Part shown: positions 22,487 to 34,413 of the stretch, one piece after another
How the letters are laid out: each line of letters starts with the position of its first letter
Numbering within the stretch: the stretch's first letter is position 1
Assembly: GCA_021399445.1 (NCBI GenBank)
Contig: JAJTUQ010000003.1
Location: 5,022,001-5,086,000 of the forward strand
DNA from: Xylogone sp. PMI_703
Lineage: Eukaryota > Ascomycota > Leotiomycetes
Direction: 5' to 3'
DNA length: 64,000 nucleotides
Translations under genes and position numbers: made by a program
The notes under the pieces: generated by a model
Databases searched by the model: none
The model's input: the letters and a program-made list of their open reading frames with translations, nothing else
Told to the model about the DNA's origin: nothing

Positions 22487-24461
22487 CTAGGATGACTTCT
22501 TTACAGCTAACTTTTCCTTCCCGGTTCTATTTTTTGGCGTCAAGCCGAAACTCCCTTCCAACAGTTTCCAAAGACACCACACATAACAAAGTCCGAAGCC
22601 AGCAGCCCCAATGCCGACATTCACCACAACCCAAAGATCGGGTTTGTCTGTAGGAGGTCGCACAAAGGCCTCCAGAAAATGCCAAGCCACCATGGCAGCG
22701 TAGAAAGAAAGGTGCAGTACTGCAGTACCCAGAGGAACCAAGAAACTCGACGCATTTGAATCAAAGTGATATACAGACAATGAGGTTGGAGGGAGTCCTA
22801 AAAGATAGGCCCATAATAAGGTTAACACGAAATAAGGGATCCGTAAATCTACTCGCTGGAGAAGAGGAAACATGGTCCAGCAGCCGAGAATGTTCGCAAA
22901 TCCGACCCAGGCACGAGTATTCTTGCCCATCCCATGATACCCAGCTAGGAGGAAAGTCATCGGCATAAGTGGTAAGAGTACGGACTTCTCATGCACTTGA
23001 AAACTGAACAGAAAGAAACCCCAGGCAGATGTAGCGAGCGCGAGTGGCAGGAGTTCCTTCCGTGGCCGGAGAAAGATTGCAACACTAGGAGGAGTTATAG
23101 CTGCCATGGTACCGAGTAGTGAGGCCCTCTGAAGGAGAGCAGCAGGATATTTGCGGAGCTTAATAACCACATTTAGAGCACACCAGAAGTTGGCAACTTT
23201 ATCTTCAAAAAGACCTCGCGCAAACGGGAAGACACGGTAGACGATTTGAGCAGATTGTTGAATCAAGGGAAAGTACCATGCTTTGTAAGGCAAGAGATAA
23301 GAGTATTCTGAGAATATGGGAAGTGGTGCTGCAAACCCATCGAGCTCTGGACGAGGAGTAATGCCACGACGAGCATCGTAGAGAGAGAAAGCGAAGATTG
23401 GAAGCAAAAGAAGAGCAAATGACGCGACCGTGGTGATTGCAATACCGAGAAAACGAGGTACGTTGAGTCGTGGGATCACACAAAGTCCTAAGAGGTAGGC
23501 AAAGATGACAGGTGAGTAGTAAAGGGCCATCTGTTTGAACCCAAGAGCCATGACAAAGAAAACGCAAGACCACATGACCCGCCCGGCCATTATTGAGGAC
23601 ATGCATGCGAGAACAAGACCAAGCATAACTGTATTATACTGGAAATGGACATGATCAATCAGGATTGTTCCGGGTTGCATCAAGATCGCAAGAAGCGCAA
23701 TCGAGGAATGCCATGCATTGATGGAAAAGAATCTGGAATATCTCCGAACAAAAATAACAGCCGCAGGTATGTATACCAGATATTCCGAGACAATAACTGT
23801 ACCCCGCATGAACACCTTCAGTGTAGGATCTTCAAGGCCGCGCGAGGTGTATAAGGCGAACCACGAAGGGTCAATCAACGCCCCAATTTTGCCCAAAAGC
23901 CAACTATGGTACGCAGTCAAAGGAGGATAATCCAATCCCCACCACTCCAAATCATGGAAATACCATTGTGAAACTGGCAATTGTGTCGTGATTTCCATCC
24001 AGTGTCGTTGAGCTTCATAATCGCCATACATGGGAGGCCTCTGGTGCCCTATATCCAGATGAATAAGTATATGTTTTGACGATCCATTCTCCTCCAATTA
24101 ATTCAACAACAGAATCAAATAAGACAAAACAGCCGGTAATGTCAGAGTATACACGTAGAAGAGGCTCACCAGAATATCCCCATAGGCCAGCTGCCCACCG
24201 AAACATCCCCACAGCCATCAATATCAAGGGCAAAACCTCCCACTGCGACGGACTGCTCCTTGCAGGCCATAGGAAAGCTGCAAGAGGGTATGCCGGCTCA
24301 GATCCACCACTACTGCTACTACTAGGTCGCTGACTCCTCATACCAGCTGCAGAAGCTGAAGCCACATCTCGGTGTGGTGTAGGTGTAGGGGACCGACTCT
24401 CATTCCTGTTGACCCTCCGTCGCGGCTTGTGCGTCTGCGGTGATGGCGACGGTCTTGCCAT
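22487..24461 (-). CDS. ALG6: dolichyl-P-Glc:Man9GlcNAc2-PP-dolichol alpha-1,3-glucosyltransferase ALG6
   Basis: Complement(join(22487..24048,24170..24461)), 617 aa. The intron (GTGAGC...TATAG) joins GYSG to HQRPPMYGD. ALG6/ALG8-family signatures are clear: PPMYGDYEAQRHWMEIT and HDLEWWGLDYPPLTAYHSW in the first luminal loop, then about ten hydrophobic segments. ALG6 adds the first glucose to the lipid-linked oligosaccharide in the ER lumen, using Glc-P-dolichol. The ATG at 24461 adds a Ser/Pro/Arg-rich cytosolic N-terminus of about 65 residues before the first helix, common in filamentous fungi. ALG8 is less likely because the EAQRHWMEI signature is ALG6-type. Confidence 0.93.
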
Positions 24462-24963
24462 GTTTCATATCATGAAACCCTTTGTATTATTGAACGAAAG
24501 ACGGGGATGGAATGAATGGCATTGTTGTCAGGGGCTTTTCGAGTTCTCGTTGGAGAGGAGGGTCGTGTAATTATTAGTTCATAGAACTCTGGCGCGTTGT
24601 ACAATTTGTTTATGCCTGAGGCATGCATGAATGAACTCTCCAATATGGCAATATGTGTCTGTGATCAATTTAAAATTTTAATCTCCTTGTATTCTGTAAA
24701 AAATTTCGAGCGCTTTTATAGTTGTAGTTATACTGGTTTTAAAATACTTCTTGTCTTTCAACATAACAGATTCTTACCTTGGATTATTTAAGGAGCGGGC
24801 CTTATTTTTTTTACAGCTATTTTAATTTTGGAAAGTCATATTTACCTCGACTGCAACAACTTTCACAATCAACCACAGCATTCATAAGGGCAGCGAGTTC
24901 ATTAAAACACTCAAAAAGGCTTCAATAATTTGTATTTTACCCTAACTTTTATAAATCACTCTT
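24462..24963. other. intergenic, AT-rich, nothing recognised
   Basis: Promoter of ALG6 and 3' flank of LYS2; both genes are on the minus strand. No other feature was seen. Confidence 0.5.
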
Positions 24964-27900
24964 CTATGACTTCGCAGACCTACCACCCAAGCCGCCTGCA
25001 GCTAGAGCTACCAATTGTAACGTCGATTCGTCCAACTGGGGAAGTTCCTGCTCACCCTTAGTAGCTGGCGCAGGCAAAAAGCCAAGCGCAACCAGATAAG
25101 CTAGATATACTCCTCTAATCGGCAGGTCCACAGCATTTGCTGCTAACGGATCAGCCTGGCTGTTCTCATCTTTGTTATATAGTTTCAACGATGCAGCTGT
25201 ATTGGCATCGTCGAGCTCTGGAGCAATAGTATCTGCTGGTAGATCCCCTACTACGAAGTGGAATAGCGGGAGAAGAGCGAATTCTTCGTTAGTACTATTG
25301 TCCACATACTCCTTGATTCTCGTGCACCAGTCCTCGTATGAAACCTTTGGTATCTTGTATCCATATGATTCTAAGGTTCCGGCCCATTCATTTAGTGTCG
25401 GTCGTGGATGGCCAGTAACTTGGGCTACTCCTAAGGACTGTCCAATCGCGGCAGGGAGGTGTAACGCTGCAGCAACAACTATGCGACTTACTTGTGTTAC
25501 TGGGGTTGTGTTGACTGTGTTTGTGATATCAGGACGTGCTTGAACCTGTAAACATCCTTTCCATAGTCGGACTAAGAAATCGTCTGTAACTGTAATACCA
25601 GACCGTGGATCCCCAGTGATGTAGCCCGGACGAATGACAGCACCAACAAGGCCTCGCTGTCCAGCTTCTCGCACCAGGTATTCACTTGCCCACTTGGATT
25701 GCCCGTAGCCGGTAGCAAGTCCTTTACTACTACCCTCTAAATCATCTGCCTCTAGTACCGGGGTTCCGGCACTCTTTGCGAGTTGGATGTAGTGATCGGA
25801 ATCTAGAGTCGAAGTTGAGCTGACAAATGCTAATCTTTTGGGTTTTCCGGTGCTGCAGAGTCCTATACAAGCTAGTGTGCTAAGCACATTAGATGCTCGA
25901 AGACTAGAATATGGAAGCATCCAGTTAACCTGAGCACCATTGTGAATAACAAGATCAACACTTTCCGAAAGACGATTCCATGTGTTTTCCGGAAGACCAA
26001 GTCCAGGCTTAGAAATGTCCCCTACTACGACTTCGAGTTGAGATGTCCAGCTTGAGGTCCATAGACCATATGCTTTAGCCGTAGCTTCGATTCTACTAAG
26101 ACCTGCTGCAGCGTTCTTAGCTCGCACAAGCGCGATCACATGTGCCTTAGCAGGACCGTCAAGGAGTTCGCGTAGGATATATGATCCTAAAAAGCCTGTG
26201 GCACCGGTCAGGAAGACGTTTGGAGGGGATTTTTCATAATCCCAGTCCACTGGTGCCTCCTGGAAGGTCTCGGGAAGTTGGCGTGCAATATCCCTTGCAT
26301 CTGCGGCATATGCCTCGTCTTTGACATTTCTATCTCCAGGCAAGGGCATAGCATCGAGGCGCAAGCCAATAGGGTCTTGAGCACGATCGATTTCTGCAGC
26401 AAGAGCCTCTAGTGTCTGGGACTGGAATATTACGCTTACAGGCAAATCGATGTCCTTCCATTCTTTCTTGATACCAAAGAACATTTGCTGCGCAAGGATG
26501 GAGTGGCCGCCCTCATCAAAGAAGTTAGACTCCGGCACAAACATCCGTGCAGTACGATTAGGAAGCACTGATGCCCATATCGCAGCAAGGCGCTTCTGAG
26601 TATCGGTCATGTTCGCGGCCATTGACGAGGCTCTTCTTTTAGAGAGACTGGCAAGATCCGCAGCATCTGGGAAGGGAAGTGACGGCTTGTCGATCTTACC
26701 ATTCGGATCTTGAAATTATCCGTTAGTTTAAATGGCTATAGAAAGATGGTATTCAGAGACCTACTTAAGGGCATCCGAGATAGCGGGATGAATATGGTGG
26801 GAACAGCATATTTTGGGACCCTAGCAGCAAGGAACTTCTTGCAGTTTTCAGATAAGGACTTGAATCGCCTAAGCATTCCAGCCATCGACTCATCAAATGA
26901 ATCCTCTTCGTCGAATTTATTATCGCCGGTTTGATCAAGATACTCAAACCATCGCTTGGTCTCAGGGACAAAATATGTGGCAAGAGTATGTTCTTCGTCT
27001 TTATCTCTTCGAACGATAGTGACGTTCTCCCGCACGAATTCGTGTTGTGATAAATGCACATCAATTTCTCCCAACTCAATTCGAAAACCACGGATCTTGA
27101 CTTGTGAATCAATTCGGCCCGTACATTCAATACTGCCATCATCACGCATTCGACCAAGATCACCAGTTCTATATACCCGATCTCGGGGCCCCTTGTAAAG
27201 TTTCATCCAAGGTTCCTGAGGCTTTGAAGTGACTTGCTCATTATACTGCTCAACCCATTTGGATGGATCTACAAACCAATTCGTGAGAAATTTGGATCGG
27301 TTCAGTTCTGTTGTCTTTTCATCATCTCCAAGGTAACCTTCTGCAAGGCCTCCAGCCCGAAGGAAGAGTTCGCCCTGTTCGCCTATCTTGCAGAGTCTAG
27401 TTCGGTCGTCGCGATCAACTACCAAGAGCTGGACATTTTGCATACCCTGGCCGACAGGCATAATATCTGGCAACTGGTCCAAAAAATCGGGTTCACGAGA
27501 CCTACTTGGGATCTCAAAATAAGATACAGCTCGTTGACTCTCGGTTGAGCCGTAAAGATTTATGATTGTGGTATTAGGTGCAAGGTCACGTAACTTCTTA
27601 CAATCTTTCTTAGTCAGAATATCACCGACGAAAAAGGCATTTTGGAGGGACGGGAATTGGGCTGTAGCGCCACCAATCAGAATCTGGCCCATTGCGGGAG
27701 TAAGATGCGTTACTGTGATTTTGTAATCTCTCATCCACTCTGCGAGCAGCTCATAGGTAATCACCTCAGCTGGAGGACAAACTATTTTAGCTCCTAGAAA
27801 GAGTGGAGTGAAGATATCCCTCTACTTGCACGTCAGTTACACTGCCTGCTTGGAAATTGAGTAACTTACTTGAATAGGATCATGGGAAATTCCGCTTAAC

Positions 27901-28782
27901 ATTGAAACGTTGTCTTTTTCCGAAAGTCCAAACCTTTCCGCCATCCATGGGAAGTAATACGTCAATGAAAAGTGACGTCCTTTAACGCCCTTCGGTCTCC
28001 CTTCTGAGCCACTCGTGAAACTAAGGGTAGGGATTGAATCTGGACCAACTAAGACGTGAGGTAGTTCCTCTCTGTATGAGAGCTGCGGTGCCAAACAGTC
28101 TTCCCCACCAACATTACCTCCTTTAAGGGTCCCATCATCGCAGAGCTGCAGAGCGGGGATAGTAGACTTAATGCTCAAAGTGGTTGCAACAAAGTCCGTA
28201 ACAATATCAGAAGGCTTGCCAAAGTCTTCATTGGCTCTTTGAATATAGATAAGAAACTTAGGCCTCGCAACATCCAATAGTACCTTCTGACGCTCTGGAG
28301 GATATTGCGGATCAATGACGCTGACAGTTGCGCCAGCCTTTAGAGCTCCCATATAAGCAACCACAAGGTCAACCCTGCAACCTGTATCAGCTAGCCACCC
28401 ATGGAGATGTTTTCCGGAGCACAGCAAGAACTAACCCTCTATAAGCATATATCATGACAACATCGCCAACTTCGCAGCCATGGGATAGAAAATGGTGTGC
28501 CAATTGATTGGAACTTTCATTGATTTGGCGATAGGTAAAGGTTCGCTGAGCGGCTTGCTTGCTCTTGGTTTCGATGACGCACTCTCGGTCTGGAAACTTG
28601 TGGGCATTGGACGCAAATATTTCGTGAATTGCTGTGCCAGTGAGAGTGAGAATCGGTTTGTGCTAAGGTGGAAGGTAGAAAAGCAGAAAGCAAGCAAAAG
28701 ACAAGGTCTTACCTCCTCGAAAATCGTTCCAGTGAAGGTCAATTGTCGGATCCGGGGGAGGATACTTGATGCCCGGCGACAT
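24964..28782 (-). CDS. LYS2: L-2-aminoadipate reductase (Lys2)
   Basis: Five exons, complement(join(24964..26708,26765..27821,27870..28374,28436..28631,28713..28782)), 1190 aa; every junction restores conserved sequence (FRG|A, YR|GVDL, DPIQ|RDIF, PLN|PNGK). Domains in order: an adenylation domain ([33 protein letters not shown]), a carrier domain with GGHS whose Ser takes phosphopantetheine, and an NADPH-dependent thioester reductase ([18 protein letters not shown]). The enzyme activates alpha-aminoadipate and reduces it to the semialdehyde in fungal lysine synthesis. Yeast Lys2 has about 1390 residues. Here the roughly 200-250-residue N-terminal condensation-like region is missing, and an upstream in-frame stop lies before the neighbouring gene. 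A Gcn4-type site is about 100 bp upstream. Confidence 0.93.
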
Positions 28783-29145
28783 TGTGACAGGTAGACAATC
28801 TTCTGACCTTTGCACCCTAATCCCTAAATTATCGTTTTCTTTTTACCTCGTTAATGGCTATTTTCCCTTCAGAAAACCCATCTTTGAGTCAGAGGGGTAA
28901 TAAAATCTTATCCATGGAGGAGCAAGCTTGCGGCCGCTCTGCCGAGGATTTGCCGACGTCATAAGTCTTAACGACCAAGCCTCTCGACTTTGTAATAATT
29001 TACTCAACCTCGGCTTTTACTTTGACATCAGTCCATGCGGATATCCAGTCATCACCCCTCGGCCACGGTTGTTACATCAAATTGTAACACAATACTTCTG
29101 GATGTAGGGAAATCAAAGTTTTTCATCCCTTAGTCTCAGGAGAAT
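28783..29145. promoter_or_regulatory. shared LYS2/PPAT promoter with Gcn4/CPC1 site
   Basis: 363 bp between divergent start codons. A perfect TGAGTCA (TGA[C/G]TCA, Gcn4/CpcA class) is at 28885-28891, about 103 bp from the LYS2 ATG. Regulation of lysine genes by general amino-acid control is established for fungi; occupancy here is inference. Confidence 0.6.
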
Positions 29146-30360
29146 ATGTCGGAATCCTTACCATCACTTCTCCTACTTCCCCGTCCTCCTGCTCCGGTGA
29201 CGTCTACAGCTCTCAAGGCTGCGTATCATCCTTCAATAAATGCAGCCATTGCCGCGCTGAAAAGGCTTCAGAGAACCACTAGATTGACGATAGCCGTACC
29301 ATGTCCTAAGTTATATGGAAAACTAGGTGGCCCTCGCTCTGCTATTTATGATGAAGTTCAAGAGCTCCTTCGCCAGCTCTATAGCCTTACTTGCCTAGTA
29401 TGTGCTGAGCAACATGTTGAGATGGAACTTGGTATCTCAAAAATTATAGACGTTCACATCCTGATAATTGATTACGACACCCCATCACTGGAAGAGATAA
29501 ATCCTAGGGTAGTTGGTCCACTGGTTGATATTACTACGTTTGCTGTTTCAAGACGACGGTGGAATTTCATATTCACTGTAGATGGAGAAGATGGACAGGG
29601 GATTTTGGCAAACTATCTCAAGTTTACGAATATGAAAAGTCCAGCATTACAAGGTACTCGACAACTTATTGCAGGAGGCGTGAGCATAATTCAGAAAGAA
29701 GACAAAGTAGCCTCAACCATACAATATTCAGGGCAATCTCATCACATCGTTGCTGTCGGCGGTACATTCGACCATATTCATGCAGGGCATAGGCTACTTC
29801 TTACTGCAACTGCTTTAATACTTCAGCCGTTACCAAGTTCTGGAAATATCACTCCAAGACGGCTCATCGTCGGCATAACGGGAGACGAGCTTCTCAAGAA
29901 CAAAAAGCATGCAGAGTATTTACAGAGTTGGCAGCAACGACAAAATGATGTACTCAGTTTTCTATTATCCATTCTTTACTTCAGTGGTAACCAAGCAGAT
30001 GGCATCCAAACTACAATACTAGATGAGCCAGGCCCCAATGGCAAGGCGATATATACTACTCTAAAGGATGCTCAACTTACTATAGAATGTGTTGAGATTC
30101 AAGACCCGTATGGCCCAACTATTACTGATGAATCCATTACAGCGTTAGTAGTATCAGCAGAGACTAGAACTGGTGGAAAGGGTGTCAATGATAAGAGGGC
30201 AGAGAAGGGTTGGCATGCTCTCGAGGTGTTTGAAGTCGACATTTTAGACACACTTGGAGAAGATAATGAAGCAACCAAGAACGGGGACTTCACCTCAAAA
30301 ATATCTAGTACGGAAATTCGGAAGCGTTTAGCGGAGAGTACTCTTTCATCATCCCTGTAA
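29146..30360 (+). CDS. phosphopantetheine adenylyltransferase (eukaryotic PPAT)
   Basis: Intronless, 404 aa. The C-terminal half carries the nucleotidylyltransferase fold: GGTFDHIHAGH (the T/H-x-G-H ATP-binding motif) near residue 205, GITGDELLKNKKHAEYLQSW, and the late ISSTEIRKR motif that contacts the triphosphate. The N-terminal about 195 residues are the less conserved extension seen in fungal homologues. PPAT converts 4'-phosphopantetheine and ATP to dephospho-CoA, the penultimate step of CoA synthesis. Its divergent neighbour Lys2 needs phosphopantetheine on its carrier domain, so co-regulation would make sense. No separate dephospho-CoA kinase domain is seen, so it is monofunctional, like yeast Cab4. 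Confidence 0.92.
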   Translation: MSESLPSLLLLPRPPAPVTSTALKAAYHPSINAAIAALKRLQRTTRLTIAVPCPKLYGKLGGPRSAIYDEVQELLRQLYSLTCLVCAEQHVEMELGISKIIDVHILIIDYDTPSLEEINPRVVGPLVDITTFAVSRRRWNFIFTVDGEDGQGILANYLKFTNMKSPALQGTRQLIAGGVSIIQKEDKVASTIQYSGQSHHIVAVGGTFDHIHAGHRLLLTATALILQPLPSSGNITPRRLIVGITGDELLKNKKHAEYLQSWQQRQNDVLSFLLSILYFSGNQADGIQTTILDEPGPNGKAIYTTLKDAQLTIECVEIQDPYGPTITDESITALVVSAETRTGGKGVNDKRAEKGWHALEVFEVDILDTLGEDNEATKNGDFTSKISSTEIRKRLAESTLSSSL

Positions 30361-31339
30361 TGAAAGAGGAGTAGAGATTAGGATGATATGACTTGAGTGT
30401 TGAGCGATTGCAGGAGAATTATAGAATTACAAGAACAATCTTGCTCGATATCTTCTGTGCGTTAACTAGTTCGAATTTGCTCGAACCTCACCACCGGGCA
30501 ATAGGAAATATATTTTTATATTCTGTAGGCCAGCTCAGAACTTATTTGAATCACTGTTTAGTGTATATTCGAGTTTTCCGGAAAGAAGTGTTCTTGATTA
30601 GAGCCAGTAATCTACTGCTAGAGCGTTGTAATATATGCGATGATACTTATCTCCAAATAGTTGAGACTTTGAGCGAGAAATGTTGGACATGAACAATTAG
30701 GATGAAATAGATGCTTGGTGTGCACTATGGGGCTGACTTACGTCAGTTGAACATGCTTCGAATACTAGGAACTAGGTACACCATCGAGTAAGGAGTATGC
30801 GCGTAAACTTGTCATCGAGGCTCGACAACAAGCTCGGGAGCAGCAACATGCATTAACTGGACTATTAAAGTAAGGACCCTGAATATAGACCCATACGAAC
30901 GAGTTGTCATACCGACTAGATCTTCTTCCACTTTCGGTTTCTCAGTCAGCACATCAGCTGACAGATCCGTTCCATCCTGTGGCAAAGCCTCGAATATGGC
31001 TGCTCTCACTGCCCTTGTGTACGCAACCGGTGACCATGTCAAACGTCAAAGTACTCTTTTTAGATCTACTTAAGGCCTCGATAGATGTAATCCTCTTCAA
31101 CGATTCCGAGTACTTAGAGCTTTGGCCCTCTTGCAGCTCGATTCAAACTTCTGACGCTTGTGAACAGGTTTTTATGCGACTGGTTTACTTTTCCAATCAA
31201 CTCCAGATCCTCTCCACTGCCGTTGATCTCTCTAATAATTGATGAATACAGCTTCAAATGTCTTGTGATATCCTCTGCACCTTTCGTAATGACATCAATA
31301 TGTTTAGTAGTTGTTACCCTGCTCATCTTAATCATGCAG
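30361..31339. other. gene-poor start of accessory region
   Basis: No gene can be supported. On the minus strand near 31114-31240 an open stretch (HLKLYSSIIREINGSG start) resembles part of a fungal STAND/NLR N-terminal domain, but it is short and unsupported by flanking exons. The composition becomes more AT-rich from here rightward. Confidence 0.35.
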
Positions 31340-31996
31340 GCCATTCTTGCGCATAGCAATGGGGTGCCTCTAGTCAGCCCTTATACATTATATATGCAAG
31401 AGCCTGCAAGCCCATCCACGTATCCAATACCATCTCGCTGGTATATGCATGCTTTAATTGCACATTGTAAGTATTACTGCTAGTTACTGCAACAGCGAAC
31501 ATAGGCTCACTGCTCAACAGACCTTGAGTACATTACACGTGGTCATGCATCTGCCACGGTTGAAAGCATTGCTCAGCTCCTGCGCACGAATTGGTCTACG
31601 TTGGCACCAACAGATCCGTGCCTATTCCACGCATTGTTGTATGCATCATCCATGAATTTAGACTTGCTCTTCCAAAAGGAAGATAGCCCTGTGACAGTAT
31701 TTCATCGTGGAAACTCCTTGAGCCTTTTGAATGACTACCTCACCGGAACTGGGAAAACAGAATTAGATGACGCTGTGGTGGTATCGGTCTTATTTTTAAC
31801 TCAGTTTGAGGTATACACTGGGAATTTAATGCTCGTTGATACAACTGCTCACATATATTGTTAGGCACTTGCTGGAAATATGAGAGTCTCGCATGCACAT
31901 AAGCGTGGTCTCAAACAAATCGACAATCTTCGCGGTGGCCTTAATCAGCTAGTGGTGATTCAGTCAACCGTACCAGCAAAGCCTGAAAGGACTTAA
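31340..31996 (+). pseudogene. fungal transcription-factor domain remnant (Fungal_trans_2-like)
   Basis: Exon-like blocks at about 31340..31466, 31521..31810 and 31865..31996 join through GTAAGT/CAG and GTATAC/TAG introns. The result reads like the regulatory middle of Zn2Cys6 factors: ALIAHYLEYI, then LAPTDPCLFHALLYASSMNLD, then TQFEALAGNMRVSHAHKRGL, then QIDNLRGGLNQL. This is the typical helical core of that family. No Zn2Cys6 cluster is found upstream, and the frame ends early at 31996. Further similarity-like sequence continues in another frame downstream. It is best read as a decayed or partial gene. Family assignment is by pattern and moderately secure. Confidence 0.5.
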
Positions 31997-32483
31997 GATT
32001 TCAATCCAAAAAACGCCATTCATATACTGGATAAAGCATATTCCAGAAGTCTTTATTTGGGTATGTTTTGTTGTGATAGTGTCTGTGTCAGATGCGGTTC
32101 GGCGAAGGTGGTTTGTTGTAAGACTGGGCCTAGTACTCAAAACTCTACGCATCAGTGATGTTCCAATAGTTTTGGAAAAGCTCTCCAATTTTCATTGGAT
32201 TGTAGTACACCACGCATCCAACCCCTTAAAAGGAAATCTGTTCTCGGGTAATTAATTGGCGGGTTTGTCAAAAGCCCATTTAATGAGCGCCAAAAGTACC
32301 CAATCGCAGACCTTACCATCCTGGCGGGTTCAGGCACGGACAGCGGGCTGGAGCCGCTTCAACTCATTAAGACTAGCAACCAATAATTCTCTGCCACGCA
32401 ATTAATGAATTTTGCTCTCTCAACTCTATCAATCAAGTATCCTATCCAGAGTATCAGATTTTGGTTTGCTAACACAAACCAGC
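31997..32483. other. intergenic, possible tail of the decayed regulator
   Basis: A plus-strand frame around 32000-32230 may be the out-of-frame continuation of the regulator remnant. No intact gene is present. Confidence 0.3.
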
Positions 32484-33482
32484 ATGGCACGGCATAACAC
32501 TTATGGTCCGGCACTTCAGCCAGAGCCCGGATCTCGTTTCCGGCCGCTCTTAAAAGGCGTTCCAAATGTCCCCTGGGAGCAACAATTTCATGTCTACATA
32601 GATGATATTTGTATACAGCAACTCGATGAAAATTCCGTCGTCTTCATACCTACTCTCGACTATAGGGAGGATGAACCAGAAGAGTCTAGGAAGATGTCGT
32701 TTAGTCATGAGATGATACGTATTTGGAAGACAACAGCATTGTATGAAGAGATCACAACGAGAGCAACCCTGCATCCTCGAATTGTTCAGTTTTTGCATCG
32801 AGATCCTTGGAGTACGTTCCCTATTTTAGCTAAACCGTCAGGGCCTCCGCTGGTTGATTTTCTAGCCAAGCAAAGATCTGTCATGTATTCAGCGTCCACT
32901 GGTGAAGTTATACCTCGTGTACTACCTCCGTATCGCCCATTAATATACCAATGGTCATTACAACTCCTTTCCGGCTTGTCATTTCTACATTCTCATTCTA
33001 TAATCTTCGGTGACCCAAGGATTGAAACATGCTGGCTTGCATTGCCTTCTCTTGACCTCTCACTTATGGGATTTCTTGATGCTGGCTATTTGTCTCTTAG
33101 AAGTGGGAGAAAATACGACGGGAGTTCTTGGAGGGATGAGCCGTTTCATCCGTGTCATATACCAAAGTTGAACAGCGTTGTGCCTACTATGCAGACCGAC
33201 ATATTCTTATGGGGGTGTCTAGTGTGTGAGCTAATGACGACATTCTGGCCAGGACACGGAAAAGGAAAGCAAGACGAAGATATCCAACAGATGCTTATAA
33301 GACGCTGGTGGCCGATTTTAGAAAAAGAATACCTTGGTGAGATCGTAAGGAAATGCTGGGAGTACAAGTATGAGGATATATCAAGCTTAAGAAAGGACGT
33401 GATTGCTTTCATTACAAATGATAGATGGGAGATTGAAGGGGAAGACAAGCTTGTTGGCTTTCGAGCTGATGAGCTTTTCTAA
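32484..33482 (+). CDS. protein kinase-like protein, probable pseudokinase
   Basis: 332 aa from the ATG at 32484; the upstream frame begins only at a TTG. The order of kinase features is recognisable: an N-lobe with TALYEEITTRATLHPRIVQFLH, a helical segment IYQWSLQLLSGLSFLHSHSI, a catalytic-loop equivalent reading FGD at residues 175-177 in place of HRD, then GFLDAGY near 196-202 where DFG is expected, and TDIFLWGCLVCELMT as subdomain IX. The catalytic-loop Asn is replaced (Thr182 at the D+5 position) and there is no clear Gly-rich loop or APE. It is therefore probably inactive or atypical. Such orphan kinase-like genes are common in fungal accessory DNA. No partner is evident. Confidence 0.65.
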   Translation: MARHNTYGPALQPEPGSRFRPLLKGVPNVPWEQQFHVYIDDICIQQLDENSVVFIPTLDYREDEPEESRKMSFSHEMIRIWKTTALYEEITTRATLHPRIVQFLHRDPWSTFPILAKPSGPPLVDFLAKQRSVMYSASTGEVIPRVLPPYRPLIYQWSLQLLSGLSFLHSHSIIFGDPRIETCWLALPSLDLSLMGFLDAGYLSLRSGRKYDGSSWRDEPFHPCHIPKLNSVVPTMQTDIFLWGCLVCELMTTFWPGHGKGKQDEDIQQMLIRRWWPILEKEYLGEIVRKCWEYKYEDISSLRKDVIAFITNDRWEIEGEDKLVGFRADELF

Positions 33483-34413
33483 AGCTACCATTGCAGATTG
33501 ATCGTTATCTGAAGAGAGTGTCACATAGCATGAAGGTGGACGATCTGAAAAGCTCCAACTTTCAAGATTAAATCCTGCTTAAGCTCCTACTGTAACATTT
33601 CATAATAATCATCTTCGTTACCTGTGGTATACCTCACAGTAATCAGATCGAGACCATTACGTATAATGAAGCGTCGAGTTCGGAATTTTGAATGGTCGCT
33701 ATGGAAAGTTCATCCTCCAAGCTTAGAAGTTTGTACGCGACTAAAACTGGCATTGAATGCAACATGCTCAAAACAATAAATCTAGATATTTTATATATTA
33801 AGTGGCACAAACTAATGCGGTGAAGTCATTGTAACTGAAAACTAGTGCCTATGATCTTACGATTCCCGGCTTGTCCTAGTGATAACGTTCTGATCTTAAT
33901 TGTGATGTTTCGCTAGCAGAATTCGTCATTTGTAATGTTTGATACTGTGATAAAAGCTACAAATGAGATGAAACTAAGAGGGTGCAAGTGTTATACCAGG
34001 TATTTAACCCACCTTCCTTTGCCTAACTAGATGCAGTAATCCAGCACTCTTTTACAGTTCTTTGCTGGAATTTGCATAGAATCATCAATTTCACACTGAA
34101 TTCAGAGCAAGTTGCAGAAATTAGCCAAAAGCAGCATTGAATTAAAGAATAGAGACATTTTACTTTCTTTACTTATGGCCTGAATGAGCCTAAGTATTGG
34201 TGTCGTGGACCTTAAACCATTGTGCTGTACCTTGCACGTGACAAGGGCTCAATTACACTAGTGCAAATCCGGATCAGCAAAACAAATACTCGATGTTGCA
34301 TTATCAGCACCTACCACTGCTTTAATTCCAAGCCTATTCCAAATCGACCCCAAACTGGCACCACTTGATCTTCAAACTGTAACCTAGAAATCTTTACAAT
34401 ATTAAGCAGCATC
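33483..34413. other. 930-bp AT-rich intergenic region
   Basis: No ORF, repeat or RNA was recognised. A CACGTG lies near 34236-34241, upstream of the next small gene. Confidence 0.45.

Noticed and set aside
31114..31359. Minus-strand stretch resembling a fungal STAND/NLR N-terminal domain
   Set aside because: 81 codons only, with no partner exons, NACHT or repeat region nearby.
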